Source of the DNA: Karstenula rhodostoma CBS 690.94
Taxonomy: Eukaryota; Ascomycota; Dothideomycetes; Pleosporales; Didymosphaeriaceae
Assembly (NCBI GenBank): GCA_010093485.1
Contig: MU001497.1
Span: forward strand, 1,106,513-1,170,512
Length of the DNA stretch: 64,000 nt
Direction: 5' to 3'
Positions within the stretch are counted from its first letter, which is position 1. Each line of letters starts with the position of its first letter. Made by a program: the position numbers and the translations under genes. The notes under the pieces were generated by a model. The model was not told where the DNA came from and searched no databases. It saw only the letters and a list, made by a program, of their open reading frames with translations. Shown in pieces: positions 46,210 through 55,400 of this stretch.

Positions 46210-46646
46210 CTCTAGTAAAAGCCACTGGTCTCTGTCGTCACGTCGGTAGATACACCACGGGCTGACAGAGCGCCGATTATCGGAGGGCGCCATGTCGCGA
46301 CAAAGGATTAGAGCAGAGCATCTCCCGTTGACGAGTGAGTCATGGAATACGAGTGGCACTGAGACTGTCGCGTTACTGCTCTTGACGTGCTCATTTGACT
46401 TCTAGGTTGTCAGAAGAGTTCCTGGGCGCCGTCCAAAGCCAATAAAGCGCGATCAAACAGCGGATCAGATGGTTTCAAGAGTTGGATCACCTCCGAGAAG
46501 TAATGCCGCCCAGACGGCCTGCATCGCCCGTGACAAGCTCAGCAGAAGAAACTACACTCGCTGATCGAAATGCTCGCTCCGGTAACAGCACCGCATGTTG
46601 CGAAATGAAGTTGATGCGCTCGCTGAGATTGTACTTGCTGACATGA
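46210..46646 (+). pseudogene. Decayed spliced locus (or a 46-residue gene)
   Basis: A clean intron (GTGAGT donor at 46335, CTTCTAG acceptor ending 46405) can be read two ways. In one phase, ATG 46292 gives a 46-residue peptide ending KSWITSEK at 46503. In the other, a longer coding-like frame reads APIIGGRHVATKD, TAG, SRASPVDE, then LSEEFLGAVQSQ, TAA, SAIKQRIRWFQELDHLREV and TSSAEETTLADRNAR. The second reading looks more protein-like. Its two stops would be former CAG and CAA codons. After 46,600 a further frame change leads to RMLRNEVDALAEIVLADMN. No family recognised. Confidence 0.38.
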
Positions 46647-47427
46647 ACCTTGGTAAGGGTATTTGTATTCGAGCTAGGCAGATAGATGAGTATGGTTGAT
46701 TGGGGCGAAAGGTTTAATGTTAAACAGGGTACGGTATTTCCGATATCATTCTCCTGGCGAAGAGTTGTTTTGGTTGGTGGAATTCGACATCAGGGCTGTA
46801 GACACCCGCTCTGTCTTATCAACAAACAGCAGTTCCTGTCCGCAAACCGGGTCCAGCGCCGACAAATGAAATTGAGGGCCACAACATAGAGACTCACGGA
46901 TAGGCCCCAGAACGATCATCACAAGAAGGTTGCGCTTAGCCAATACAAGTCTTAGTTCGACAGTCGAGCAGATACTGGGCACATCATGGCCCGGGTTATG
47001 GTCTCGTATTGTTTGCTCCTCGCAGCGACCAGGGCACCTAAAAATACAATAACAACCTCTTCAAAATCGATGTTGAATCTCCCTCAATGAAGCACAAAAA
47101 CCTGTCACCATCCAGCAATAACAAACATTCTGCGCTTTTGTTTTTATGTAGTCTAAATGTTTTCTCTGAGTTGTACTTACCTTTTTTCACACAAGTTTCA
47201 TGCTATCACAAGTGGTCTCGTGGAGTTTTCCCCAACTGACAAAGACAGACTCCACTCACCCAGCCCGCGCGCGGCAATCCCCATAAACAACATCAAACAT
47301 ACACCATTGACGATGTATATGTATCATTAAACATCTGCACGGAAGACGCTTATCGATCACAGCTATCACACTCCACTAGCTTCACGCTCAGCCATCAACC
47401 TCACCCAAGCGCAATCAATCTATAAAC
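46647..47427. other. Intergenic upstream of coiled-coil gene
   Basis: About 780 bp, AT-richer toward the right with a TATAAA at 47421-47426. No supported gene. Confidence 0.5.
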
Positions 47428-48333
47428 ATGTCAACTTACAAGAAAGTCCCGGAATACCCTTTTGGTTTAGACTACGGTTCATCCGAATCGCGATCGCGAA
47501 TTGCCAAACCGTCAGTGGCTCAACTGAACGCAGACCTCAAGTCGAAAGCCACAAAAGAAACCGTACCACAAAAGCGGACGGCGAGCGATGTACTCGACAA
47601 TGAGTTAAGGAAAATACAAAAGCAGGTATGTGTAGAAACCTAGACCAATAACACGACAGCTTTTTTTTACACTCTCTAGCATGACGACTTCGACGCGAAG
47701 GTGCAAGCATTGAAGACGACCAACGATGCCGACTTCAACGCGAAAAAGCAAGCTCTTAAGGAAGCCAGCGACCTCTTTCAGCGAGAGATCTTAGCGTTAT
47801 CCGAGAAAAACACAGAAGCGGAGCGAGAAAAGAACCAGCTTCGGAGCGAATTGGGCATGAAAAAGAAACTTACCAAGTCTCTCGATGAGCTCCTGCTGCG
47901 GGTTACAGAAGAGCTGAACTCGCGAAAGGCTGAGTGTGAGAGGAAGGATGTCCAGATGAAAGAGATGGTGGCAAAGATGGATAATCTTGAGGCTGTACAC
48001 TACCAACTCAAGCAAGACCTGGCTGCAAAGAAGAAGGAGGTACACAAGCTGAAGTTGGATTACGATGATTCACAAAAAGTACAGAGGGATCTTTCCGTAA
48101 GCTTGACGTCTATGCATGGTCAGGTTGCCCAGAAATATGATGAGATTGCTGACTTGAGAGCTTTCGTCGGCAACGTTCTGAAGGTCGCGGCAGGGGCTCC
48201 GAAGTTTGTAGCGGAACCAGTGGAGAAGTCTATAGCGGAGCCAGCAGAAAAGTCTACACCAGCACTTCCCCCTGCACGTACAGTTGCTTTGCCGTCGACT
48301 CGTGCTTCCCATTCTGCGCCAATTCGTAAATGA
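47428..48333 (+). CDS. Coiled-coil protein, intact copy A of a local family
   Basis: Two exons (47428-47625, 47680-48333; GTATGT donor, T-tract and CTCTAG acceptor) encode 283 residues. The N-terminus starts MSTYKKVPEYPFGLDYG and is polar. Around residue 55 comes KRTASDVLDNELRKIQKQ. A long heptad-rich coiled coil then runs from about 65 to 225 (for example KNQLRSELGMKKKLTKSLDE, LEAVHYQLKQDLAAKKKEV). The tail is Pro/Ala/Ser-rich with two EP[V/A]EKS repeats (VEKSIAEPAEKSTP). There is no signal peptide, TM segment or catalytic motif. Three broken loci of the same type follow on the same strand within 4 kb. Function unknown; structural or adaptor roles are possible. I recognise no named family. 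Confidence 0.75.
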
Positions 48334-48840
48334 GGCCCGGGGCTGCCGGAAGGGAGTTAGGATCTTAGAGCAGGGAGTGGAGAAGATCCTTACTTTACGT
48401 TTATGTTGATCGAATCATGGCTGAAGCATCGTGGACCTATCGTCATGGCAACAAAACAAATCGAAGCACGCTGTCTTGGTGAAGCGACGGCGATGCATGA
48501 GCTTACTGAAGTTGTTCAAATTGAGGGGACTCACGTCTGCGCTGTCAAAGAAACCCCCCAATATTATGCTAAAGTTATCGAGTCGTACAATCGCTATTCT
48601 CTCATGACAAGTGACTTTGTCTCTTGCTAACCATTACCCGGCCTCAATCTAACCATTTGATCTTGGGGTGAAGGAGGTAATGTCTCAGGTGAGCATTTTT
48701 AACCTTCGAGAAGCCTCCCCGTATCTCTCGCTTATACAATGTTTCCTCAACTGCCCTACCTGCTTCCATCTTTGCCTCCCTTGCAACAACTAACGACCAC
48801 CTTCCACCCAACTACACGCTTGCTTCATATATGTCCAAGT
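48334..48840. other. Spacer between coiled-coil loci A and B
   Basis: About 500 bp including the CT-rich leader of locus B. Its last 30 bases resemble the leader of locus C (tACACGCTTGCT versus ATACGCGCTTGCT). Confidence 0.5.
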
Positions 48841-49381
48841 ATGCCGCCCAAAGTCAACGAGAAAAGAGTGGCCAACAACGACTTGGAAGGCAAAGTGACC
48901 AAGAAGATCAAATTCATGGTACGATCACTTTGGTCAATGTACTGCAGAGCGTGCATGCTAACAACTGATAGGTTGAGGTTGTCGACATCGAGATTGACGG
49001 CGCGGATATCAAGTGGAAGTCCATGAAGAAAGATCTCCAGAGCATCTCGGCCATTGTTGCGAAGCTGTCGACAAGAAGGCAGACCTGCAGAGAACGATCG
49101 AACTCAAAAACACGGAGATCGAAAATCTACAGCAAGAGGCGGCTGCATTACATATGAAGGTCGAGGAAGAATTACAAGACGGTGGCTTTTAGTGCGCACC
49201 AGCCGGATCCTAGTAGAATAGATACATTAGGGAGGTAGAACCCAAAGATAAAGACGTCAAGAGTAAGAATGAGATCATCCAGGGCCTCAAGGCCAAGCTC
49301 AGGACCTACGACAAGATCGAGAAACTCGTCAAGGAGGGAGCCCAGGCCGGCCAAGACTTTGAGGAAGCGACGTCAAAGTGA
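48841..49381 (+). pseudogene. Coiled-coil locus B, frameshifted
   Basis: Exon 1 (48841-48918, MPPKVNEKRVANNDLEGK) joins exon 2 at 48972 (VEVVDIEIDGADIKWKS, LQSISAIVA). Near 49050-49061 the coding signal moves by one base: EAVDKKADLQRTIELKN and EIENLQQEAAALHMKVEEEL continue in the new frame. An intron at 49182-49238 then brings in EPKDKDVKSKNEIIQGLKA and VKEGAQAGQDFEEATSK to TGA. Without the shift the frame stops at ATATGA. Either a real one-base mutation or an assembly error explains it. Shares its coiled-coil character and orientation with locus A and its leader with locus C. Confidence 0.5.
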
Positions 49382-49832
49382 AGGATCCTCGCTATGAATG
49401 TATTAGAAACCTAAGAAGTGGTGAAGGCATGTATGTGGGTATCTAATTCGCGGTGTGGAGCTATAGGTAAATCTCCTTCTCCTTTTGGATACATGTACTT
49501 TCGGATGGGATGTTCAATACTACACATGGTAGTCAACATTTAATTGGACCCTTGATGTTTCTTGTGGAGGCAATTTTACTATCTCAGATATATCAAGGTA
49601 CAACTTCAAACTCATTGGGCCCCACGCGAGGGACCGTCCAATGTTACACAACGCTTACCCTGCCACGCGCGTGCATCCCTCCGCGATGTAAACTCACTAT
49701 GAAGAGCACACGGAAAATGCCCCGCACTGACAAAGATGAAATTGATCACCGTCCCTTCCCCAAGCTTCGCACCTGTCTACCTCACATTACCTCGTTGCTT
49801 GCATTCTAATACGCGCTTGCTCCACGGTCATA

Positions 49833-50302
49833 ATGTAACGCGCAGTCAACAACGATCGTGGGAACAGCGCGTGCAGAGGTCCATGTCCCCGTGCGAACCT
49901 ACAACTCCATCACCACCCGAAGATGCGTCACGAATAACGGCCTAGCTAGAAAAGACAACGATGCCGGAAAAGTAGAAGGAACCCCCCACCAGACGGGATG
50001 TCAGAGAAAGAAGCGCACGATTTCAGACTTGGTGTATGACCTGGTAAGACCTCAAAAGCGATTGTAATAAGCATGATCATTGTAGTCGAACTCGCACTCG
50101 CGGAGACGGCATTCCAATATACAGATCTGCTGACTTGTATACGCAAGAAGAAACCAACAAGAAGCTAGATCAGCAATTGCTTAAGCGAGAAAAGATGATA
50201 AAAAGACTAATATCTCTAACTAAGGACGATGATCAAGAAAAAAGGCGACTTAGCAAAAAATTGACGATCTTGAATCGGAGAACTGGATTTGATATATCTT
50301 AG
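49833..50302 (+). pseudogene. Coiled-coil locus C, decayed duplicate of B
   Basis: The start region aligns with locus B: leader ATACGCGCTTGCT, then an ATG followed at once by TAA, then CGCAGTCAACAACG matching CCAAAGTCAACGAG. Further on, NNGLARKDNDAGKVEG and QRKKRTISDL parallel KRTASDV of locus A. After a possible intron, SADLYTQEETNKKLDQQLL, KREKMIKRLISLTKDDDQEK and RRLSKKLTILNRR form a short coiled coil ending at TAG. The destroyed start and missing middle mark it as a relic. The spacing of about 990 bp from B suggests tandem duplication. Confidence 0.45.
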
Positions 50303-51490
50303 GTTAATGCCTAGAAGAGAAGGACCGGATCACTTCTGTTTCGTAAGCAAATGGTGTCGCAATAAAAGATAATACCTTAACTGCTTGAGCAAAGATAATT
50401 TGAATGCATATCTAGTATCCCGCCTTTCCTCACCTAACTTGATTCAATGAGCTCTACCTTATATCCAGTAATGTGCGAAAAACCAGCAAAAAAGCCATTT
50501 CACCCGCAGGCCCCGGTTCAAAATTGTGTTTTGATTCGGCTTCGAACCAGTGCACTGTCAACGTTAACTCAGTGCCTAAATTTAGGCACTAAGCAACTCT
50601 ATGTGTCGGTTGAAGGTGATGATAACACCGCTTGAAGCGTTTATATTGTAGTAACTATATGGCGGAAAGTAGAGTTGGAGAGAGTTCTTGAGGCGATTTT
50701 GGTGGTGAGGTGAGAGGTGAGGTGCAAACAAAGGCCGCTGGATGGGGAAGGCGTGACATCTCGACCACGTGTGACCGCAGCTTCAACTTGATGCAAACAA
50801 GAGAAGAGCTACGCTGCACGTACTAGAGAGGCCTTAGGAATACAGGTCTATACAACCGCTTCTTGTCTGGTCCTTCCGAACCTAAAAATAAAGCCCTCAA
50901 GAAACCCTCGGTGATAGCCATTGCTGTGCTAACTTACTTACTTGAACTGGTCTTTCCGACCACCACCCGCTCTCCTTCCAATCCGCTATGTTTAGTTGCT
51001 CAGTGGAGAGTAGGCTCAACTCAGCTATCATACTCTAGAGGCCATACACCATGTTTCGCCATGCCAAATAATTACTCTTCCCGAGCGTAAAGTCTCTACG
51101 ATCATTATCTCATCATTGCCGTATTGCAAACCAAAATGCATCCTCTAGCAATGATTTCATTCACCTTCACCGCAGCTTCGAGCACTTCCTAAGCGCGAAG
51201 TGAGAGAGACGCCCTAGATAGCTACATATATCCTAGTTGTCTGTCTCGAACCTAAACCCCGACTACCGCGATCACACTTTCTGGTCGCGCAATCCCACCC
51301 CCAGAGCGTTATGCAGTCGTCCACACCACCTGGCGATCATGCCGCCCTTCACCGTCCAGCCACCATGCAGCGGTCTAAACTGCTGCTCTACCACTCGCCT
51401 TCTTGCTACATAATCGTTTTGCAGCTGAACCCAGAGAAGCTCATGATACTGCAAAAACGACCTCAACCCCCACAGGTCCTTGTGCGCCCA
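50303..51490. other. Intergenic between coiled-coil loci C and D
   Basis: About 1.2 kb. Holds a perfect 20-bp palindrome (separate entry). No convincing gene; a 62-codon ATG frame at 50447 has no recognisable feature. Confidence 0.5.
50571..50590. repeat. Perfect 20-bp palindrome
   Basis: AGTGCCTAAATTTAGGCACT is its own reverse complement with no spacer. It could be a protein-binding site or the remains of a hairpin or terminal repeat; no partner copy was noticed in the window. Confidence 0.9.
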
Positions 51491-51941
51491 ATGCCTCCCA
51501 CCTCAGACGAAGACACATCGGCCGAAGCCCGCAGCACGACGACGGGCGGTAGCAAGCACGCCGCCGAGGATGATCTAGACAAGCTTGCAGAGTGGACGAA
51601 GAAAGCGCGTTGCGAGCTCTTCAGGCACAACGCCCAGCTCCTCACAATCACCAACAAGTTCGAAGAGGTGGAAAGGCCAATGCGGGAGCGGGAGAAGGCC
51701 GTACAAAACATCGAGGCAGAGCGCAAAGAGAAGGGCGAGCAGATCGCTAAGCTATGGAATGAGAGAGAGGCACAGGGTATAGATTGTGGAGTTGGAAGCG
51801 CAAGTGAGGCTTAGGGACGAGAAGATTGTTGTGTTGGAGAAGGAGGAGGGAGAGAGGATGAAGAAGAATGTTGAGATGGTGGAGGAGCACTGCAGGAAGC
51901 TGAAGGAGGGTATCAACTACGGTGGTGTCGCTGGCTCTTAA
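51491..51941 (+). pseudogene. Coiled-coil locus D, frameshifted
   Basis: ATG opens MPPTSDEDTSAEARS and continues with KHAAEDDLDKLAEWTKKA, ITNKFEEVERPMREREKAV and EAERKEKGEQIAKLWNEREA. Around 51780 the coding signal moves by one base: IVELEAQVRLRDEKIVVLEK and MKKNVEMVEEHCRKLKEG continue to GVAGS and TAA. In the original frame TAG arrives after about 13 codons. The MPP start resembles locus B. An in-frame ATG at 51311 exists, but the segment between has non-coding-like composition. Same broken coiled-coil pattern as locus B; function unknown. Confidence 0.5.
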
Positions 51942-52078
51942 GCAGGGGGATAGGCCTTGAGACAGTTGGGGATGCGTTCTAGGATCCCTCAGAGCTGTTC
52001 TTGCAATGCCCTTGCGGCCTTTTACGTAGAAAACCTGAACTCCAATGGTATCCTGCAATGCATACTCCACATGCGTAC

Positions 52079-53053
52079 TCACTGACTCCATCTCATAAAC
52101 CCGAATGCAGCATTAAGCATAACCCCCATAACAACCGCCACCTGCCTCCTCCTCGCCCACACGCCTTCCTCCCTAAATCCCCAATGAAATGCCCCGAGCG
52201 GCCAGAAGAACCCCGTCAAATACCCCCAAAGCATATCGTCCAGGCCGCCCTCTTCAACCGCAAACCCCGCACCCCACCCCGTCTCACCGCCCTCCCCCGC
52301 CAACGCAGCCGACGGATCCGTCGCCGTCGAGTCCAGCCACCGATCCTCCAGCGCGCGCATCTCGGCCGCCGAGGGCATCGTGTCCGGCGTGTGCGTGTAA
52401 GACAGATTGGTTTGGAACTGCGAGCGCAGGGTGGCAACCTCCTGGGGCGTGAAGCCCGACGAGAGGAGACGGTCGAAGCCCTGCGGTGCGGCAGGCGTAT
52501 TCGCAGTGCTGGAGCGCCGGCGGGGGCCCTGGTCGCTAGAGATGGAGGCACGGCTGGTGTGACGCCCGGAGGAGTGTGACTGGTGTTGGGACTTGAGCGA
52601 TGCTTCGGTCGTCTGGGCGAGCGTGGCCTCGGAGGCGAGTTCGGCCTCGCTGAGCGCGTCGCCCAGGGAGCAGTGGATGTAGTAGCGTTTCGCGTCGGGG
52701 GGTATGTCGGCGCTGTCTGGCATGGGGGAGACGTCGCGGGCGGGCTGCTTCCCCTTCCCCTTGCCCTTGCTTTCTGGCACATTCTCCGAGTGCGCCTCAT
52801 CTCGTCGGGGAGGTGGCGGCGGAGGCGGTGGTATTCGTAGCGAGCTCGAGAGCGGCGTGGTGTCTGCGAGCACCTTTCCTGCATAGATGAGGCGCAGGCG
52901 CGAGGCAGCATTGCTGGAGGGCAGATGAGGTCGGATAAGCTGTTTCAGAGAAAGGGTCGTCGTGGTCCTCGGCGAGCGCACAGCAAAAGAGAGGTCGGGT
53001 ATCGATGAGGCGAACCGTATGATCAGGTAGACGAGCTGCTCGGGGAGGTCCAT
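52079..53053 (-). CDS. DSC3: DSC E3 ubiquitin ligase complex subunit 3
   Basis: Intronless, 324 residues, matching the two-part DUF2407 architecture of Dsc3. In fission yeast and Aspergillus the Golgi/endosomal Dsc complex ubiquitinates substrates and is needed for SREBP cleavage and hypoxia response. A ubiquitin-like domain spans about residues 20-135 (TTTLSLKQLIRPHLPSS, RLRLIYAGKVLADTTPL, then RYYIHCSLGDAL), interrupted by a Pro/Lys-rich loop. The C-terminal part has GFDRLLSSGFTPQEVATLR, LEDRWLD and two membrane segments (LTGFFWPLGAFHWGF and VAVVMGVMLNAAFGFM). The Ser-rich middle is variable. Start is the only good ATG before the ubiquitin-like fold. Confidence 0.9.
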   Translation of the reverse strand: MDLPEQLVYLIIRFASSIPDLSFAVRSPRTTTTLSLKQLIRPHLPSSNAASRLRLIYAGKVLADTTPLSSSLRIPPPPPPPPRRDEAHSENVPESKGKGKGKQPARDVSPMPDSADIPPDAKRYYIHCSLGDALSEAELASEATLAQTTEASLKSQHQSHSSGRHTSRASISSDQGPRRRSSTANTPAAPQGFDRLLSSGFTPQEVATLRSQFQTNLSYTHTPDTMPSAAEMRALEDRWLDSTATDPSAALAGEGGETGWGAGFAVEEGGLDDMLWGYLTGFFWPLGAFHWGFREEGVWARRRQVAVVMGVMLNAAFGFMRWSQ

Positions 53054-53534
53054 AGCGGTCGTCGCTGCGGTGGTTGGGGCGGTCGAGATTGAAGGTCAGA
53101 CGATCATCGAGGTGCTGTGGTATAGCTTATGTGGGTCCTGGTAGCTACTGGCATTGCTTCGTGAAGCAGCACGTTTCTGCGCTCGTTCTGAAAGCTATGC
53201 GATCAGCTTCTCGGAGTGTAGTCGCGATACGCGGAAGCCTTCCGAGGTAGCGTGATGACCTCCGCGCTAGAGTCCGAAGCGTAATGCATGCACGATGTAC
53301 CAAGGCGCTGAGTTTGAATTCATTTGCACCGTAAAGTCGTCATTCTGGAGTTGCATTGCTCTCCAGCAGCTCCAATAAATCCAATCCACAGATAAAAGCC
53401 ACTATGTAGGCTTGGCCACAGAGTTGGTAATATTTCCTCATGCGGATGGTCCTTTGGGGAAAGCCTTGGCGTCTACTCATCATAAGTAACCTACTCCACC
53501 ACCCCTCTTTCCGAGTAAACAGTCTTGATCCATT
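53054..53534. other. Divergent promoter of DSC3 and Dabb gene
   Basis: About 480 bp between head-to-head genes. No extra coding signal was seen. Confidence 0.55.
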
Positions 53535-53978
53535 ATGGCTATCATTCATCTGGTGTTTTTCGGCTGGAAACCGGACGTCTCGAAGAAAACGATTACAGAA
53601 GTATGCTTTATTAGTTGCAGTAGCATGTAATGCTTTGCCTGTAATATAACTAACATCTACAGGCCCTGACGCGTCTGCAAGCCCTGGAACAGGATTGCAT
53701 CCACCCGGTCTCTAAGAAACCGTACATCAAATCACTCAAGGCCGGTGGTAACAACTCCCCGGAGGGCGTTTCGGTAACTTCGGCCCCACTTGTCTTTTCA
53801 ACGCAGCCTGACCTTTTCCCAGGACCCTTACACGCATGGTTTCGTGGTCGAGTTCGAGAACGCCGAGGACAGAGATTACTACGTCGGCAAGGATCTAGCG
53901 CATACCAACTTCAAGAATTTCGCCGGGCCGCACCTAGCGAAGGTGAAGGTGGTGGATTTTGAGCCCGGAAAGTTCTAG
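53535..53978 (+). CDS. Dabb (stress-responsive A/B barrel) domain protein
   Basis: Three exons (53535-53600, 53663-53773, 53823-53978) give a 110-residue single-domain protein. It has the dimeric alpha/beta-barrel Dabb layout: an N-terminal strand IIHLVFFGWKPD, helix ALTRLQALEQDC, a central YIKSLKAGGNNSPEG, then YTHGFVVEFENAEDRDYYV, the helix DLAHTNFKNF and the closing strand VKVVDFEPGKF. Relatives include plant stress proteins and small fungal proteins; some act as cyclases or ligand binders, but most have no assigned activity. Exon phases are all zero. No targeting signal. Confidence 0.85.
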
Positions 53979-54115
53979 GAATGGTGTTTCGACCAAATCT
54001 ATATCCGACATGCCAGTATATATCGCCGGGTATGCTATGCGATGCCTAGTAATGCCGAAGACGAAATAATGCTACAATGATGAATGCAACAACTCAGTAG
54101 TCATGTAGTCAATGT

Positions 54116-54909
54116 CTATCCCACGCTAAATGACTCGCCGCATCCGCATTGTTCGGCTAGCTGTATGTTAGCCACAGCTGGAAGTGTCTCACAAAGGCTG
54201 ACTCACTAATATTTGGGTTCTTGAACACGAAGCGCTGGTTGAGCTTGTCCTCCAGCCAATCCATTTCGCTCCCAATAATATTCAACAATGCCTTGTTATC
54301 AATCAGAACCTTGACCCCATCTTGTTCCACCTGTTCATCAAGCGGCGAGGGCTTGTCCACGTACTCCAGATGGTAGGCCAGACCGGAGCAGCCCTTCGCC
54401 CTGGTGCCGATCCGTATCAGTTTCGGTTCTGGTTGCTCGAGTAGCTCTCTTAGATGCGACACTGCCGACGGAGAGAGCTTCATGACAGCTTTGCGCTTGC
54501 CGAAGTTGTACTTTCGAGCTCTGAACGGTTTGCTTGGTGTAGGTTGGCTCTTTTGCGCTTCGCCCTCAGGTATACTGAAGCTAGGGCGTTCTTGTGTAGT
54601 AGTTGTGTTCCGTTGTTGTTCTGCCGCCGTTCGGTGCGGCAATGAAGTGTGAAGCTCTGGCTTTCCCCCGGCTATTGAGGTATCTGCGACGCCAAAGTTG
54701 CGGGGCGGGAGTTCAGGCTGTAAACTCGACGGATGATATGCACTAGCGGTCTGTAACTGTCGCTTCGACGATGTCCGGTACGGCGCCGCGACGGAGAAGG
54801 AGCGGAAGCATTGGGGGCATCGGCGCGCAGCTGATGACTGAGAGGCGAATTTCGCGAAAGCGGAGGTCGACGAGCGAGCGAACGCTCGAGTAGTCCCCGG
54901 AAGAGACAT
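54116..54909 (-). CDS. ISA1: Mitochondrial iron-sulfur assembly protein ISA1
   Basis: A-type [Fe-S] scaffold/transfer protein needed to mature [4Fe-4S] enzymes in mitochondria. Two exons (54909-54207 and a short 54156-54116) give 247 residues. The N-terminus is rich in Arg, Ser and Ala, a plausible presequence, followed by a long disordered segment. The conserved core starts VMKLSPSAVSHLRELL, with the first ligand cysteine in RAKGCSGLAYHLEYV. VEQDGVKVLIDNKAL and IIGSEMDWLEDKLNQRFVF follow. The second exon supplies the diagnostic QCGCGESF tail with the other two cysteines, so the splice is well supported. It is divergent from TSR1. Confidence 0.93.
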
Positions 54910-55400
54910 GGTCGCAAAGGCAGCGTAGCCTGATTTATTTGCGAATAGAGGAGAGGTGGAAAGTGTAGGGTGAGGCGCAATGTTAGGGTTGTTGGTGTTG
55001 AAGATCAAAGACCTCGCGTGGCTGCTATGTCATCCGGGTTGTTCAAAGTAATCGCCGAGCACCCTATTGGTCAGCGAGACATCAGAAGAGTTCTCGCGTT
55101 CAGCATTCACTCTGCCGGTCACAGGACAGGCTGGGTAGTCACAGCCACATCATACTATTATATCATACCATTATATCAAACCTAGCCTAAGCGACGAAGA
55201 ATGATATTGACAGCAACGAAAGTTTCACGGCAAGCCTCTGTGCACGGGCCAATAGCCGCCAAGAGTTTGGGCTATCGATAACGCACTTTCAAAAAAATGT
55301 AGGCGGGGCAAAAAGTACACGACTGTGACCAAGTCCCGGCAATATACACACAATCAAGGTGGCTCTTCCGTACAGATTCAAGGCCGGTGGCAGTGGAAAC
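54910..55400. other. Divergent promoter of ISA1 and TSR1
   Basis: About 490 bp head-to-head spacer with a TATAT-rich patch near 55155-55175. No other gene supported. Confidence 0.55.
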
